Positions 18,224 to 27,035 are shown, counted from the stretch's first letter. The stretch is 64,000 nt of DNA from Betaproteobacteria bacterium HGW-Betaproteobacteria-16 (GCA_002840835.1 PHCQ01000016.1:26931-90930); one strand, 5' to 3'. A program made the numbers and translations. Notes: generated by a model not told the origin, from the letters alone.

Positions 18224-19323
18224 GTGCTGCAACCCAAGCCGATACGCGGGCGACCATGGAGGCACCCGTGATTGATCAAGCCAGACTCGAAGCCTTCTTC
18301 ATGCGCACGGTCAATGACCTGTCTGCCGGTTACGCTGGCGTGATGGTCAGCCTGGGTGCCAAGCTGGGTCTGTACAAGGCGATGGCCGGGGCCGGCCCCA
18401 TCAGCCCCAAGGAGCTGGCGTTGCGCGCGGAATGCGCCGAGCGCTATGTGCGCGAGTGGTTGAACGCGCAGGCCGCAGGCGGCTACGTCGACTACCACGC
18501 CATGAGTGAGACCTATGAACTGACGCCCGAACAGGCGATGGTGCTGGCCGACGAAGACAGCCCTGCCTACATCCCCTACGCGTGGAACGTGCCGGCTTCG
18601 ATGTGGGCCGATGAGGACAAGGCCGTCCATGCGTTTCGCACAGGCAAGGGTGTTGCATGGGGCGACCATGCCGACCGCATGTACTGCGGCGTGGCGGCCT
18701 TCTACCGCAACGGCTATCGGGCCAGCCTGGTGCCGCAATGGCTGCCAGCGCTCGATGGTGTGGTGGCGAGGCTGGAAGCGGGCATTGAGGTGGCAGACGT
18801 GGGTTGCGGCCACGGCCATTCAACCGTGCTGATGGCGCAAGCCTTTCCAAGGTCCCGCTTCCACGGTATCGACACCCACGCGCTGTCAATTGCCGAAGCG
18901 AGGGTCAACGCGGCCAAGGCCGGTCTTGCCGAAAGGGTGAACTTCGAGATGGCAAGGGCTACCGATTACCCCAACCGGCGGTACGGACTCATCTGCTTCT
19001 TCGACACGCTGCACGACATGGGCGACCCGGTGGCGGCAGCGCGGTATGCGGCCGAGGTGTTGGCACCTGATGGCACGGTGATGCTGATCGAGCCCTTCGC
19101 CAACGACCGGGTGGAAGACAACATCTCGCCGGTGGGGCGTCTGTACTACGCCGCTTCATCGGTGCTGTGCTGCGCCCATGCGATCTCTGAAGGTGGCAAG
19201 CTCGTGCTGGGCGCGCAGGCGGGCGAATCTCGCCTGGCGGAAGTGTTCCGCCGGGCTGGGTTCACGCGGTTTCGCCGGGCAGCCGAGACGCCATTCAACA
19301 TGGTGCTGGAAGTGAGGCGTTGA
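18220..19323 (+). CDS. Class I SAM methyltransferase with winged-helix N-domain
   Basis: A 367-residue methyltransferase of the Rv2258c-like type: a winged-helix dimerisation domain (about 20-100, 'PKELALRAECAERYVREWLNA') followed by a SAM domain with motif I 'VADVGCGHGHSTVLMAQAF' and 'CFFDTLHDMGDP'. Relatives methylate small molecules and secondary metabolites. The start overlaps the haloperoxidase-like stop (ATGA), which implies co-translation and a shared pathway. Confidence 0.87.
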   Translation: MSAATQADTRATMEAPVIDQARLEAFFMRTVNDLSAGYAGVMVSLGAKLGLYKAMAGAGPISPKELALRAECAERYVREWLNAQAAGGYVDYHAMSETYELTPEQAMVLADEDSPAYIPYAWNVPASMWADEDKAVHAFRTGKGVAWGDHADRMYCGVAAFYRNGYRASLVPQWLPALDGVVARLEAGIEVADVGCGHGHSTVLMAQAFPRSRFHGIDTHALSIAEARVNAAKAGLAERVNFEMARATDYPNRRYGLICFFDTLHDMGDPVAAARYAAEVLAPDGTVMLIEPFANDRVEDNISPVGRLYYAASSVLCCAHAISEGGKLVLGAQAGESRLAEVFRRAGFTRFRRAAETPFNMVLEVRR

Positions 19324-19324
19324 C

Positions 19325-19726
19325 ATGATGGCCCCGACTCAGGTTCGTTGGAGCGAAGTCGGCGGCCAGCGTTTGATGGATCGATTCACCACAGCCCGTG
19401 TCGAGTTGTGGATCACCGTGTTGTGCCTCAACTTCGCGCTGGCTGGAGTCTTAGCCATGGCCGTCGTGGTGGCGTATGGCTGGGGGCATGGGCAGTCGTG
19501 GTGGGCACGCTGGCTGTTGCTTGGCGTGCTGTTGACGCTGTGCACCAGCAAGCGCCTGTGCCAGAGCCTGTCCCCCCTGTTCTGGCTTCCCGCGTCTGCC
19601 CCGGATGCTCAACCCGAAGCGGCGTGTTTGTCACTTGCGCACATGCCTGAATCCATGACATGCCACGCGATTGCGCGCGCTGGCTTGTCATGGCCACCGC
19701 TCCAGTTCCCCCGAAGTTGGACCTGA
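19325..19726 (+). CDS. Hypothetical small membrane protein, 133 aa
   Basis: Starts one base after the methyltransferase stop. Two hydrophobic stretches are seen (about residues 28-52 and 60-78), followed by a polar tail of about 50 residues with low-complexity character. No family recognised. The tight spacing favours a real fourth gene of the cluster, but the tail looks poorly constrained and a shorter product is possible. Confidence 0.45.
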   Translation: MMAPTQVRWSEVGGQRLMDRFTTARVELWITVLCLNFALAGVLAMAVVVAYGWGHGQSWWARWLLLGVLLTLCTSKRLCQSLSPLFWLPASAPDAQPEAACLSLAHMPESMTCHAIARAGLSWPPLQFPRSWT

Positions 19727-19771
19727 ACACAGCGTGATGGTCGCTGGGGGGCGCGGGGGCAGCTCAGGGCG

Positions 19772-20377
19772 TCAAGCGTCGATCTGCATCGCCGGACGCG
19801 CCTGTACCTTCTGCAGCCAGGCCAGCGTCGTCGGGTGCTCGGCCACCGGCGCACCAATGTAGGCGCTGTAGCCGATCACCGAGGCCACGATCAGGTCCAC
19901 CAGCGTGTACTTGTCGCCAAGCATCCACGCCTGCTGGTCCAGGCGGCCGTCGAGCACGGTCAGCAGTTCGTCCAGGCCTTTGTGTGCTGCGGTGCCATGC
20001 GCATCGGCGGGCGTGCCCAAATCTTTCGCCGCCTGCAGTCGAAACACCTGCGCACCGTAGGTCACGTAAGACCATGTGCTCCATGCCATGGCCTGCAGGC
20101 GCTCAGGCGTACCTTCGGCGGGCCACAGACCGCTCTTGACGCCGTAGGTCTGACCCAGCCACATTTCGATCGCCAGGGCCTCGAACATGGGCGCGCCGTC
20201 GACTGTCAGCGTAGGGACCTTGCCATTGGGGTTCAGGGCCAGGTATTCGGGCCGGCGCTGTTCCCCGGTGGTGATGTCGACCTTGACGCGCTCGTGCGGA
20301 ACGTCCAGTTCGGTTAGGGCGCAGGCGACGGGGGAGGCGCTGGACATGGGGTGCCAGTAGAGAACGATCTTGGACAT
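19772..20377 (-). CDS. Glutathione S-transferase family protein
   Basis: A 201-residue GST. The N-terminal thioredoxin-like domain starts MSKIVLYWHPMSSASPVACA and has the cis-proline glutathione site 'NGKVPTLTVDG' and 'FEALAIEMWL'. The C-terminal helical domain carries 'YTLVDLIVASVIGY' (N-capping motif). A GGAGC box precedes MSKIV; 13 further in-frame residues were rejected. It is divergent from a WYL-domain regulator, its likely regulator. Confidence 0.88.
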   Translation of the reverse strand: MSKIVLYWHPMSSASPVACALTELDVPHERVKVDITTGEQRRPEYLALNPNGKVPTLTVDGAPMFEALAIEMWLGQTYGVKSGLWPAEGTPERLQAMAWSTWSYVTYGAQVFRLQAAKDLGTPADAHGTAAHKGLDELLTVLDGRLDQQAWMLGDKYTLVDLIVASVIGYSAYIGAPVAEHPTTLAWLQKVQARPAMQIDA

Positions 20378-20491
20378 GAAGGGCTCCATTGAAGGGGTGG
20401 AAAGTCGTTTCGACACCGCGTCGAAAACGTGACTGCAATGTCGCTCCCATTGCGGACAATTTCGGCCCTCAATAAAAGGTAGAGTGCGAAC

Positions 20492-21472
20492 ATGCTTTCA
20501 TCGTCTTCGCGCTTGCTTCGGGTGCTGTCGTTGTTGCAGACCCGTAGCCACTGGGCAGGCCCTGAACTGGCCGAGCGGCTGGAGGTGCACCCGCGCACGC
20601 TGCGGCGTGACATCGATCGACTTCGTGAGCTGGGCTACCCCATTCACGCGAGCAGCGGTGTGGCGGGTGGCTACGCGTTTCGCGCGGGGCAATCGCTGCC
20701 GCCGCTGCTGCTGGACGACGAAGAGGCGCTGGCCGTGGCCATTGCGCTGCAAATTGCCGCAGCGGGCACGGTGAGTGGTGTGGAAGAAAGCTCGCTGCGC
20801 GCGCTGGTGAAACTGGAGCAGGTGATGCCCACCCGCCTGCGCCGCCGCACCAACGCGCTGCGTTCGGCCATCGTGCCAGTGCAGCGCATCGGGCCCACCA
20901 TTGATGCCGGCGTGCTGGCCTCACTGGCCACGGCCTGCCGCGATCAGTTGCAGGTGGGCTTCAGCTACCGGGACCTGCGCGGTCAGGCCAGCGTGCGCAC
21001 GGTGGAGCCGCATGGGCTGGTGCACACCGGCAATCACTGGTACCTGGTGGCCTGGGACCCGGCGCGCGACGACTGGCGCACCTTCCGCATCGACCGCGTG
21101 CAGGGCGCGCCGCGCACGGGCGACCATTTCGCGCCGCGCCCGGCACCAGCGGGCGACCTGCGTGCCTACGTTACGGGTGCGATGACGGGTGTGCACCAGG
21201 GTGATCAGGCGCGCGTGGTGCTGCACCGGTCGCGAGATGTGATGCTGCGCACCATTCCCCCCAGCGCTGCCACGCTGGAGGCCATTGACGGTGAACATTG
21301 CCTCATGCTGTGCAGTGCGGGCCAGCTGGATTCGCTGGTCTACTGGCTCATGGCGCTGGACGTGGACTTTGACGTGCTGGCCCCGCCTGTGCTCAAAGAG
21401 CGCCTGCGCGTGGCCAGCGAGCGGGTGGCGAGCAGCCTGGCCCGCGCTGAACGCAGCGGCGCATCAGCCTGA
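20492..21472 (+). CDS. YafY-type WYL-domain transcriptional regulator
   Basis: A 326-residue regulator with an N-terminal HTH_11 domain (about 1-60; 'HWAGPELAERLEVHPRTLRRDIDRLRELG') and a WYL sensory domain (about 135-215) with 'GLVHTGNHWYLVAWDPARDDWRTFRIDR'. WYL domains bind nucleotides or other small ligands. It is divergent from the GST gene and so probably controls it. An AAGG-containing ribosome-binding site precedes the ATG. Confidence 0.9.
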   Translation: MLSSSSRLLRVLSLLQTRSHWAGPELAERLEVHPRTLRRDIDRLRELGYPIHASSGVAGGYAFRAGQSLPPLLLDDEEALAVAIALQIAAAGTVSGVEESSLRALVKLEQVMPTRLRRRTNALRSAIVPVQRIGPTIDAGVLASLATACRDQLQVGFSYRDLRGQASVRTVEPHGLVHTGNHWYLVAWDPARDDWRTFRIDRVQGAPRTGDHFAPRPAPAGDLRAYVTGAMTGVHQGDQARVVLHRSRDVMLRTIPPSAATLEAIDGEHCLMLCSAGQLDSLVYWLMALDVDFDVLAPPVLKERLRVASERVASSLARAERSGASA

Positions 21473-21476
21473 TGTC

Positions 21477-22667
21477 TCAGCTGCCCCGCAGCGCGCGCAA
21501 GATCTTCTGCCCGCCGCGACCGGTCGCTTCATGGCCCAGGCGTTCCTGCTCCAGCTTGATCGCGGCGCGGCTTTTTTCGCCCAGCATGCCATCCACCTCA
21601 CCAATCTCGTGCCCGCGCAGAATCAGCAGGCCTTGCAGCTCGCGGCGTTCGGCGCGCGATATGCCGGGGTCGTCGGTGGGCCAGGGGGTGGTGAAGGGGC
21701 CGTCACCGCGCAGGCGGTCGGCCAAGTGGGCGATGGCCAAGCCGTAGCTCTCGGCGGCGTTGTAGCTGTAGATGGCGTCGAAGTTGCGCAGCACCAGAAA
21801 AGCCGGGCCTTCGGCGCCGGCGGGGGTCATGAGACCCGCACTGCCCAGGCCGGTGGGCAAGGGCGATCCGTCCACACGCCGCAGCCCGCGCGAGGCCCAT
21901 TCGCTCATGGGCCGCTTGGTCCGTCGGCCTTCGCCGCTCACGTTGGTGCCGGCCGGCAGGCGCACTTCAAAGCCCCAGGGCTGGCCGGTCTGCCAACCAG
22001 CCTTCTGCAGGAAGTTGGCCGTGGAGGCGAGGGCGTCCACGGTGCTGTCCATCAGGTCTGCCTTGCCGTCGCCGTCAAAGTCCACCGCCAGTCGCTCGAA
22101 GGTGCTGGGCATGAATTGCGTGTGACCAAACGCACCTGCCCACGACCCCACAAAACGTTCAGGTGCGATGTGCCCGGCCTGCAGGATGCGCAGCGCAGCA
22201 AACAGCTCTGTGCGGAAATACGTCTGCCGCCGCCCGAAGCAGGACAAGGTGCCCAGTGACTGCACCAGCGGCGACTTGCCAAACGTTTGCCCGAAGTTGC
22301 TTTCCACACCCCACACCGCCACCACGGTCGCGGGGTCCACGCCATAGCGCTCCTGCACACGGGCCAGTGTGTCGGCATGCTGTTCCAGCAAGGCCCGCCC
22401 CTCGGCCACCCGCTCCTCGTCCACCAGTCCTGCCAGGTAATCCCAGATCGCAGTGCGGAACTCGGGCTGGAAGTTCAGCTTGTCGATCACACTCATGTCG
22501 GGCGCCAGGCCCTGCGTGTGAAGCGTGAACGTAGCGTCCTGTACACCCGCTGCACGGGCAGGCGCACGCAAGGTGTTCAGGCAGTTTTCAAACTCGGTGT
22601 TTTGCGCCAACGCGGGCACAGCGAGCAGGGCAGCACAAAGCAATGAAGAAGTTCGGAAAAGTGTCAT
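21477..22667 (-). CDS. MltB-family lytic murein transglycosylase
   Basis: A 396-residue periplasmic enzyme that cleaves peptidoglycan to anhydro-muropeptides. Signal peptide MTLFRTSSLLCAALL...ALAQ. The catalytic glutamate lies in 'VWGVESNFGQ', and 'GAFGHTQFMPSTFERLAVDFDGDGKADL' is the SLT_2/MltB hallmark. A C-terminal peptidoglycan-binding domain ('LQGLLILRGHEIGEVDGMLG') follows. No lipobox, so it is probably soluble. A TTG 27 bases upstream was rejected in favour of the ATG. It is convergent with yafY. Confidence 0.9.
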   Translation of the reverse strand: MTLFRTSSLLCAALLAVPALAQNTEFENCLNTLRAPARAAGVQDATFTLHTQGLAPDMSVIDKLNFQPEFRTAIWDYLAGLVDEERVAEGRALLEQHADTLARVQERYGVDPATVVAVWGVESNFGQTFGKSPLVQSLGTLSCFGRRQTYFRTELFAALRILQAGHIAPERFVGSWAGAFGHTQFMPSTFERLAVDFDGDGKADLMDSTVDALASTANFLQKAGWQTGQPWGFEVRLPAGTNVSGEGRRTKRPMSEWASRGLRRVDGSPLPTGLGSAGLMTPAGAEGPAFLVLRNFDAIYSYNAAESYGLAIAHLADRLRGDGPFTTPWPTDDPGISRAERRELQGLLILRGHEIGEVDGMLGEKSRAAIKLEQERLGHEATGRGGQKILRALRGS

Positions 22668-22766
22668 CGCGGTTCGGGGCGGGAAGCTCAACAAAGTTCA
22701 GAGAGGCGAAGAAGGAAAGGCAAACAGACGTTTTTTCGGTAAGCACGCCATGGCGGAGCGAAGTGC

Positions 22767-22880
22767 CCCATCCAGGGCACCCGTGGATCTGGCTTTGCCA
22801 GTCCACAGGGTGCGTCCCCCTGCCCAGCGGCGAAGCCGCGCCAGAGCGGGGGGAAGCCGCGCAGCGGCGCAGGGGGGTGA
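22767..22880 (-). repeat. Post-stop GC-rich dispersed repeat, copy 3
   Basis: On the minus strand it begins 14 bases after the MBL-protein stop (CACCCCCCTGCGCCGCTGCG), passes through C-run/G-run and 'GGCAAAGCC' hairpins and ends GGTGCCCTGGATGGGG. The rest of this gene-free gap (22668-22894) holds nothing else recognised. Confidence 0.75.
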
Positions 22881-22894
22881 TCCATGGCAGGCCG

Positions 22895-24259
22895 TCAGGC
22901 CTGCCATGTGCTCCCATGCTCCGGCACCAGCGCCTGCCAGCGCAACTCGTTTTCAATGCGGTAGCGCAGCCGGTCTGATGCCTCCGGGTCGCCGTGCACC
23001 ACGAACACGCGCCGCGGGGCGCCGGGCAGTGCGCGCAACCACGTCAGCAGCTGGCCAGCGTCGGCATGGGCAGAGGCGGAAGCGAGTTGCACGATCTCGG
23101 CGCGCACGGGAATGTCTTTGCCGTGGATGCGCAACTGGGTGGCCGCATGGGCAAGGCTGGCGCCGCGCGTGCCGGGCGCCTGGTAGCCGGTGAGCAGCAC
23201 CATGTTGCGATGGTCGCTCAGGTACTTGGCCAGGTGGTGAAGCACGCGCCCGCCCGTGGCCATGCCGCTGGCAGAGATGATCACCTTCGGACCATGCTGC
23301 AGGGCGATGGCCTTGGATTCGTCGGGCGTGCGCGTCATGGTGGCCACGGTGGCCATGGCGTGGCACTGGGCTGCGTTCAATCGGTGCTCACCCAGATGCT
23401 GGGCAAACAGCTCGGTGCTGTGGATGGCCATGGGGCTGTCCAGGTACACCGGCAGTCCGCTCGGCAGGGCGCCTGCGGCCTTGAGTTCGGCGATGGCGTG
23501 CAGCAGCGCCTGTGCCCGGCCCACGGCAAACGCGGGCACCACAGCCGTACCGCCACGCGCGGCCACGCGCTGCAGGGCAGGGCCCAGTTCGGCCAGCACG
23601 TTTTCGTCGGGGTGCTCACGGTCGCCGTAAGTGGATTCACACACCACCACGTCGGCCGCTGGCGGGTTCTCAGGGGCCAGCATGATGGCATCGTCCGGCC
23701 GACCCAGATCGCCAGAAAACAAAATGCGCCGCCCGCCCACTTCCAGCAGCAGGCTGGCTGCACCCAGAATGTGGCCGGCGCCGGAGAAGCGAGCCGTCCA
23801 CCCATGCACCGGCTCGAAAGCCTGGTTCATGCGGGCGGTGCGGATCAGCTTCAAGCTGCGGCGTGCGTCGTCTTCGGTGTAAAGCGGCAGCGCCGGTGCG
23901 TGTTTGGAAAAACCTTTGCGGTTGGCAAACGCCGCGTCTTCTTCCTGAATGTGGCCGCTGTCAGGCAACAGGATCTGCGCCAGATCACGCGTGGCAGGGG
24001 TGGTCCACACCTTGCCATGAAAGCCTTCGTTGGCCAGCAGCGGCAGGTAGCCACTGTGGTCCAGGTGGGCGTGCGTGAGGATCACCGCACCAATGTGGTT
24101 CGGCAGCACCGGCAAGGGGTCGCGGTTGCGAAGCCGCAGCTGCTTGTAGCCCTGAAACAGGCCGCAGTCCACCAGCACGCTGTGCCCATCGTGCTCCACC
24201 AGATACTTGGAGCCGGTGACGGTGCCAGCACCGCCGAGGAATCGAATGTGTACGCTCAT
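22895..24259 (-). CDS. MBL-fold RNase-like hydrolase (beta-CASP/RMMBL)
   Basis: A 454-residue metallo-beta-lactamase-fold protein of the CPSF73/RNase J-like group. Metal motif 'THAHLDHSGYLP' at about residue 57, a beta-CASP domain in the middle, and a C-terminal RNA-metabolising MBL domain with 'SASAHADAGQLLTWL' and 'VFVVHGDPEASDRLRYRIE'. Homologues act on RNA, usually as endonucleases. It starts MSVHIRFLGGAGTVTGSKYL, the family norm. It stands alone between two post-stop repeats. Confidence 0.9.
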   Translation of the reverse strand: MSVHIRFLGGAGTVTGSKYLVEHDGHSVLVDCGLFQGYKQLRLRNRDPLPVLPNHIGAVILTHAHLDHSGYLPLLANEGFHGKVWTTPATRDLAQILLPDSGHIQEEDAAFANRKGFSKHAPALPLYTEDDARRSLKLIRTARMNQAFEPVHGWTARFSGAGHILGAASLLLEVGGRRILFSGDLGRPDDAIMLAPENPPAADVVVCESTYGDREHPDENVLAELGPALQRVAARGGTAVVPAFAVGRAQALLHAIAELKAAGALPSGLPVYLDSPMAIHSTELFAQHLGEHRLNAAQCHAMATVATMTRTPDESKAIALQHGPKVIISASGMATGGRVLHHLAKYLSDHRNMVLLTGYQAPGTRGASLAHAATQLRIHGKDIPVRAEIVQLASASAHADAGQLLTWLRALPGAPRRVFVVHGDPEASDRLRYRIENELRWQALVPEHGSTWQA

Positions 24260-24291
24260 GCGGGCATCTTACGCCCCGCGCGTATGCTCAG

Positions 24292-24355
24292 CGACCGCCG
24301 CGCCGGGCCAGCCCCCTCAGGGGCAGCGACCCGCGCAGCGGCGGAGCGTGGGGGC
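24292..24355 (-). repeat. Post-stop GC-rich dispersed repeat, copy 4 (short)
   Basis: A shorter relative abutting the ZIP-transporter stop codon (AGCCCCCACGCTCCGCCGCTGCG on the minus strand, then CCCCTGAGGGG). It lacks the GGTGCCCCTGGAT end seen in the other copies. Confidence 0.5.
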
Positions 24356-25384
24356 TCAGCCCAAAGCTGCATCCAGCATCAGCATGAACACAAACCCCGC
24401 CATCAGCGTGACCGAGGCCAGGCTCTCGAATCCGTTGCGGTGCGTTTCGGGAATGATCTCGTGGCTCACCACAAAGATCATGGCGCCTGCCGCCACCGCC
24501 AGACCTACCGGGTAAAACGCCGGCAGGCTGCCCAGCACCCACAGCCCCAGGATGGCGCCCAGCGGCTCGGCCAGGCCAGAGAGCGCCGCGACGCCCCACG
24601 ACAAGGCCGCGCTCTTGCCCAGCGAGCGCAACGCCATGGCCACGATCAGACCTTCCGGCATGTTCTGCAGGCCAATTGCCAGCGCCACTGAAGCGCCGGC
24701 CTGTGCTGCACCGGCAGCGTCAACACCCAGCCCTGCGCCCGAATACGCCGCACCCACCGCAAGCCCCTCAGGCACGTTGTGGATCAGGATGGCCAGCACC
24801 ATCAGCCAGGCCCGCTGAGCATTCGCCGCTTCGCCGCCCGCCGACCACTGCCCGGCGTGGCCGGGCGCTGCCGGCGGCAGCACGGCATGTTCGTGCGGCA
24901 TGGCCTTGTCGATCGCCAGCATCAGGCCCATGCCCAGCAGCAAGCCCACTGCCGTGAGCCCGGCCGCGCCTGTTTGCGCCGCACCGGTGGCGGCCATCAT
25001 GGCCTGTCCGGATTCCAGCGAGGGCAGCAACAGCGCAAATATGGCCGCCGCCAGCATCACACCCGCTGCGAAAGCCATCAGCGCCGATTCCTGCCGCTTG
25101 CTCACCCGCTGCACCAGAAACACCGGCAAGGCCCCTACCGCCGTGGCCAGTGCCGCGATCAGCGAGGCCTGCACCCCCGCCGTCATCGCGCTGCTGGCGC
25201 CCGTGGCATCCCACCAAAGGCGAGTGGGCCCCCAGAAGGTGCTGCCAGCCACCAACCCTGCCATCAACAGCAGGCCCGCGCCCAGTGCCAGCAAGGCGTT
25301 GCGCAGGGCGTGAGGCGGCAAGGGAAGCTCCAGTTGTTGAATCTGGAACCAGGCGGGCTGCAGCTGGCGGATGAGGGCGGTCAT
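24356..25384 (-). CDS. ZIP family metal transporter
   Basis: A 342-residue membrane protein of the ZIP (zinc/divalent metal) family. Eight or so hydrophobic segments; the hallmark TM4-TM5 metal sites are 'ILIHNVPEGLAVGAAYSG' and 'GLQNMPEGLIVAMALRS', and 'VSHEIIPETH' near the C-terminus. The cytoplasmic loop is short and has a few histidines (MPHEHAV). The start at MTALIRQL was chosen; the 56 in-frame residues upstream lie in the AT-richer promoter region. Zinc, iron or manganese uptake is inferred. Confidence 0.88.
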   Translation of the reverse strand: MTALIRQLQPAWFQIQQLELPLPPHALRNALLALGAGLLLMAGLVAGSTFWGPTRLWWDATGASSAMTAGVQASLIAALATAVGALPVFLVQRVSKRQESALMAFAAGVMLAAAIFALLLPSLESGQAMMAATGAAQTGAAGLTAVGLLLGMGLMLAIDKAMPHEHAVLPPAAPGHAGQWSAGGEAANAQRAWLMVLAILIHNVPEGLAVGAAYSGAGLGVDAAGAAQAGASVALAIGLQNMPEGLIVAMALRSLGKSAALSWGVAALSGLAEPLGAILGLWVLGSLPAFYPVGLAVAAGAMIFVVSHEIIPETHRNGFESLASVTLMAGFVFMLMLDAALG

Positions 25385-25624
25385 GGGCGGCTCTTGGATG
25401 GGAGGTCCGTTGGAATGGCTGTTCAGTGTGACAAAAACTATCGAAATTTGCCATTTGATTGACTCGATTGCGTTGATAGTCCTCAGTGGTGACCCACGCC
25501 GGCAATGCGCCGCCATAGGGACTGTGGGGCGATCCCGGCTTGGCTGGCACACTGCCGTGGGCCGTCCGGGCTATCCGAGGCAAGTCAAGCAAAGGACGCG
25601 GCGGAACCGCCGGGAGGAACAACG

Positions 25625-25684
25625 ATGAACGAACACTTGGCAGCCATTCCACCCTCGGTAGGTCTTGAGGGTGGAATGGCATGA
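25625..25684 (+). CDS. Putative 19-aa leader peptide
   Basis: A short ORF, MNEHLAAIPPSVGLEGGMA, preceded by GGGAGGAAC at good spacing. Its TGA overlaps the ATG of the next gene (ATGA), and it is translated straight through the hairpin at 25643-25680. This layout fits a leader peptide whose translation opens the hairpin and couples to the membrane-protein gene. Confidence 0.5.
   Translation: MNEHLAAIPPSVGLEGGMA
25643..25680 (+). promoter_or_regulatory. Hairpin masking a ribosome-binding site
   Basis: Perfect 14-base inverted repeat (GCCATTCCACCCTC/GAGGGTGGAATGGC) with a 10-base loop, ending directly before the ATG at 25681. The 3' arm contains GAGGG about ten bases from that ATG, so the folded RNA would hide the ribosome-binding site. 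No T-run follows, so it does not look like a terminator. Confidence 0.65.
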
Positions 25685-26070
25685 GCATCTTCACAGCGCG
25701 CCCACAAAAGATCCTGGGCAATGTGGCACTGGCCAGCTTGTTGGCCGGTGTGCCTGCAGGCGCGTTCATGACGCTCATCGCCAGGCTCTTTCTTCAGACC
25801 AACACCGCGTCATGGCTGGATTGGGTGCAGGAGCTCGGTATCGGGATGCTGCTGGGTCCCTTCTTCGTGTTTGTTGGCGGGGTCTTGCTGTTGGCACCCA
25901 CCCTCAGTGTTTTGAGGCACCTGGGCAACGGCGGGCCGTTCTTTGTGTACGCCATCAGCGCCGTTGCAAGCCTGCTTGCGATGGCAGAAGGCTTGCGATT
26001 CGGGTTGGCGGTCGCGGTGTTTTCGTTGTCTGCGAGTTTTGTGTTTTGCCGCAGGGCCTACGCTGTTTGA
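25681..26070 (+). CDS. Hypothetical membrane protein, 129 aa
   Basis: A small hydrophobic protein with four likely membrane helices (about 13-35, 50-72, 83-100 and 104-122) and a short basic C-terminus. No family recognised. Its start overlaps the stop of a 19-aa leader and lies at the foot of a 14-bp hairpin, so its translation is probably controlled. Convergent with the sterol-desaturase gene. Confidence 0.65.
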   Translation: MSIFTARPQKILGNVALASLLAGVPAGAFMTLIARLFLQTNTASWLDWVQELGIGMLLGPFFVFVGGVLLLAPTLSVLRHLGNGGPFFVYAISAVASLLAMAEGLRFGLAVAVFSLSASFVFCRRAYAV

Positions 26071-26123
26071 GCAGAGGTGGGTGGATTTGTCGTCGATGGA
26101 TCTTGGCTCTGCGCGACAGAAAA

Positions 26124-27035
26124 TTAGAGTCGCTCTGTACAACCCTCGTCGTGCGCGCCAGCGTTGGCCGAACGCGATGACCGCAGCGGATAGGCCAGCC
26201 AGCCCGCGAAGTCCGCCAACGCAGGATAGGTTTCCGGCGTGGACAAACCGACCCGCTGTGGCTCCGGTGTCGCGCGCCAGCGGTAGGTGCCGAACACCTG
26301 ATCCCACAACGGCACGGCGGTGCCAAAATTGAGAGCTTCGTCTGGCCGTGTGCTGTGGTGGCGGCGGTGCAGTTCGGCGGTGCCGATCACCAGGTTGAGC
26401 CAGCCCATGGTGCCGGGTGTGTTGGCGTGCGTGGCGAAGGACTGCGCTTGCGCCAGGATGCCGGCATAGACGATCGCCTCAGCCCCGAAGCCGAGCAGCA
26501 TCAGGGGCAGCACGCGCACCGCCTCCACCAGCACCACGTTGATGGGGTGGATGGTCACGTTGTTGGTGGCGTTCACGCCAGTCGGCGCGTGGTGCAGCGC
26601 GTGCACCCGCCAGAGCCAGCCGCCAGCGTGTTCCAGCCGGTGCACCGCGTACAGGCCGAGTTCGCCCACCCAGAGCGCCAGCGGCACCGCGACCCACAGC
26701 GGCAGATCCTGCAGCAAGGTGGGTGCGGGCCACACCTGTGCAAGCATCACGGCGCCTGCGAGCACCAGCCACCGGGTTGCGCTTTGTGTGATGGCGGCCA
26801 ACACGAAGTAGAAGCCGTCGCGGCGCAGGTCGGCGCGCGTGGGCACCCATTCGCGCCGGTGAGGCCAACGCCATTCCGCCATGCTGAGCCAGGCAATGAT
26901 CAGCACGCTGGCCACCAGCGCCGTTTGTTCCAGCGCCCATCCCCTTGCATGTGCGGCTGACAGCCCGGCGAGCATCCCTGCCAGCAGCGTAAGGTGAGCC
27001 CAGTTCCACCCCGCATGTGTATGCTTCGTGTTCAT
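26124..27035 (-). CDS. Sterol desaturase/fatty-acid hydroxylase family protein
   Basis: A 303-residue integral membrane di-iron oxygenase. The three histidine clusters are visible: 'HRLEHAG', 'HALHHAPTG' and 'HRRHHSTRP', with 'FATHANTPG' between, all in family order, and hydrophobic segments before them. It hydroxylates or desaturates a lipid; the substrate is unknown. The start at MNTKHTH was preferred over an upstream alternative start. Divergent from a Crp/Fnr regulator. Confidence 0.87.
   Translation of the reverse strand: MNTKHTHAGWNWAHLTLLAGMLAGLSAAHARGWALEQTALVASVLIIAWLSMAEWRWPHRREWVPTRADLRRDGFYFVLAAITQSATRWLVLAGAVMLAQVWPAPTLLQDLPLWVAVPLALWVGELGLYAVHRLEHAGGWLWRVHALHHAPTGVNATNNVTIHPINVVLVEAVRVLPLMLLGFGAEAIVYAGILAQAQSFATHANTPGTMGWLNLVIGTAELHRRHHSTRPDEALNFGTAVPLWDQVFGTYRWRATPEPQRVGLSTPETYPALADFAGWLAYPLRSSRSANAGAHDEGCTERL

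Noticed and set aside
22994..24691. A 565-codon plus-strand frame across the MBL gene and into the ZIP gene
   Set aside because: Histidine/glutamine-rich translation typical of an antisense frame; the two minus-strand genes carry clear family motifs.
25385..25624. Metal-sensing riboswitch or Zur/MntR box between the ZIP gene and the leader peptide
   Set aside because: The region is AT-richer near the ZIP promoter and has GC hairpins near the leader, but no known riboswitch core or clear operator consensus could be matched.
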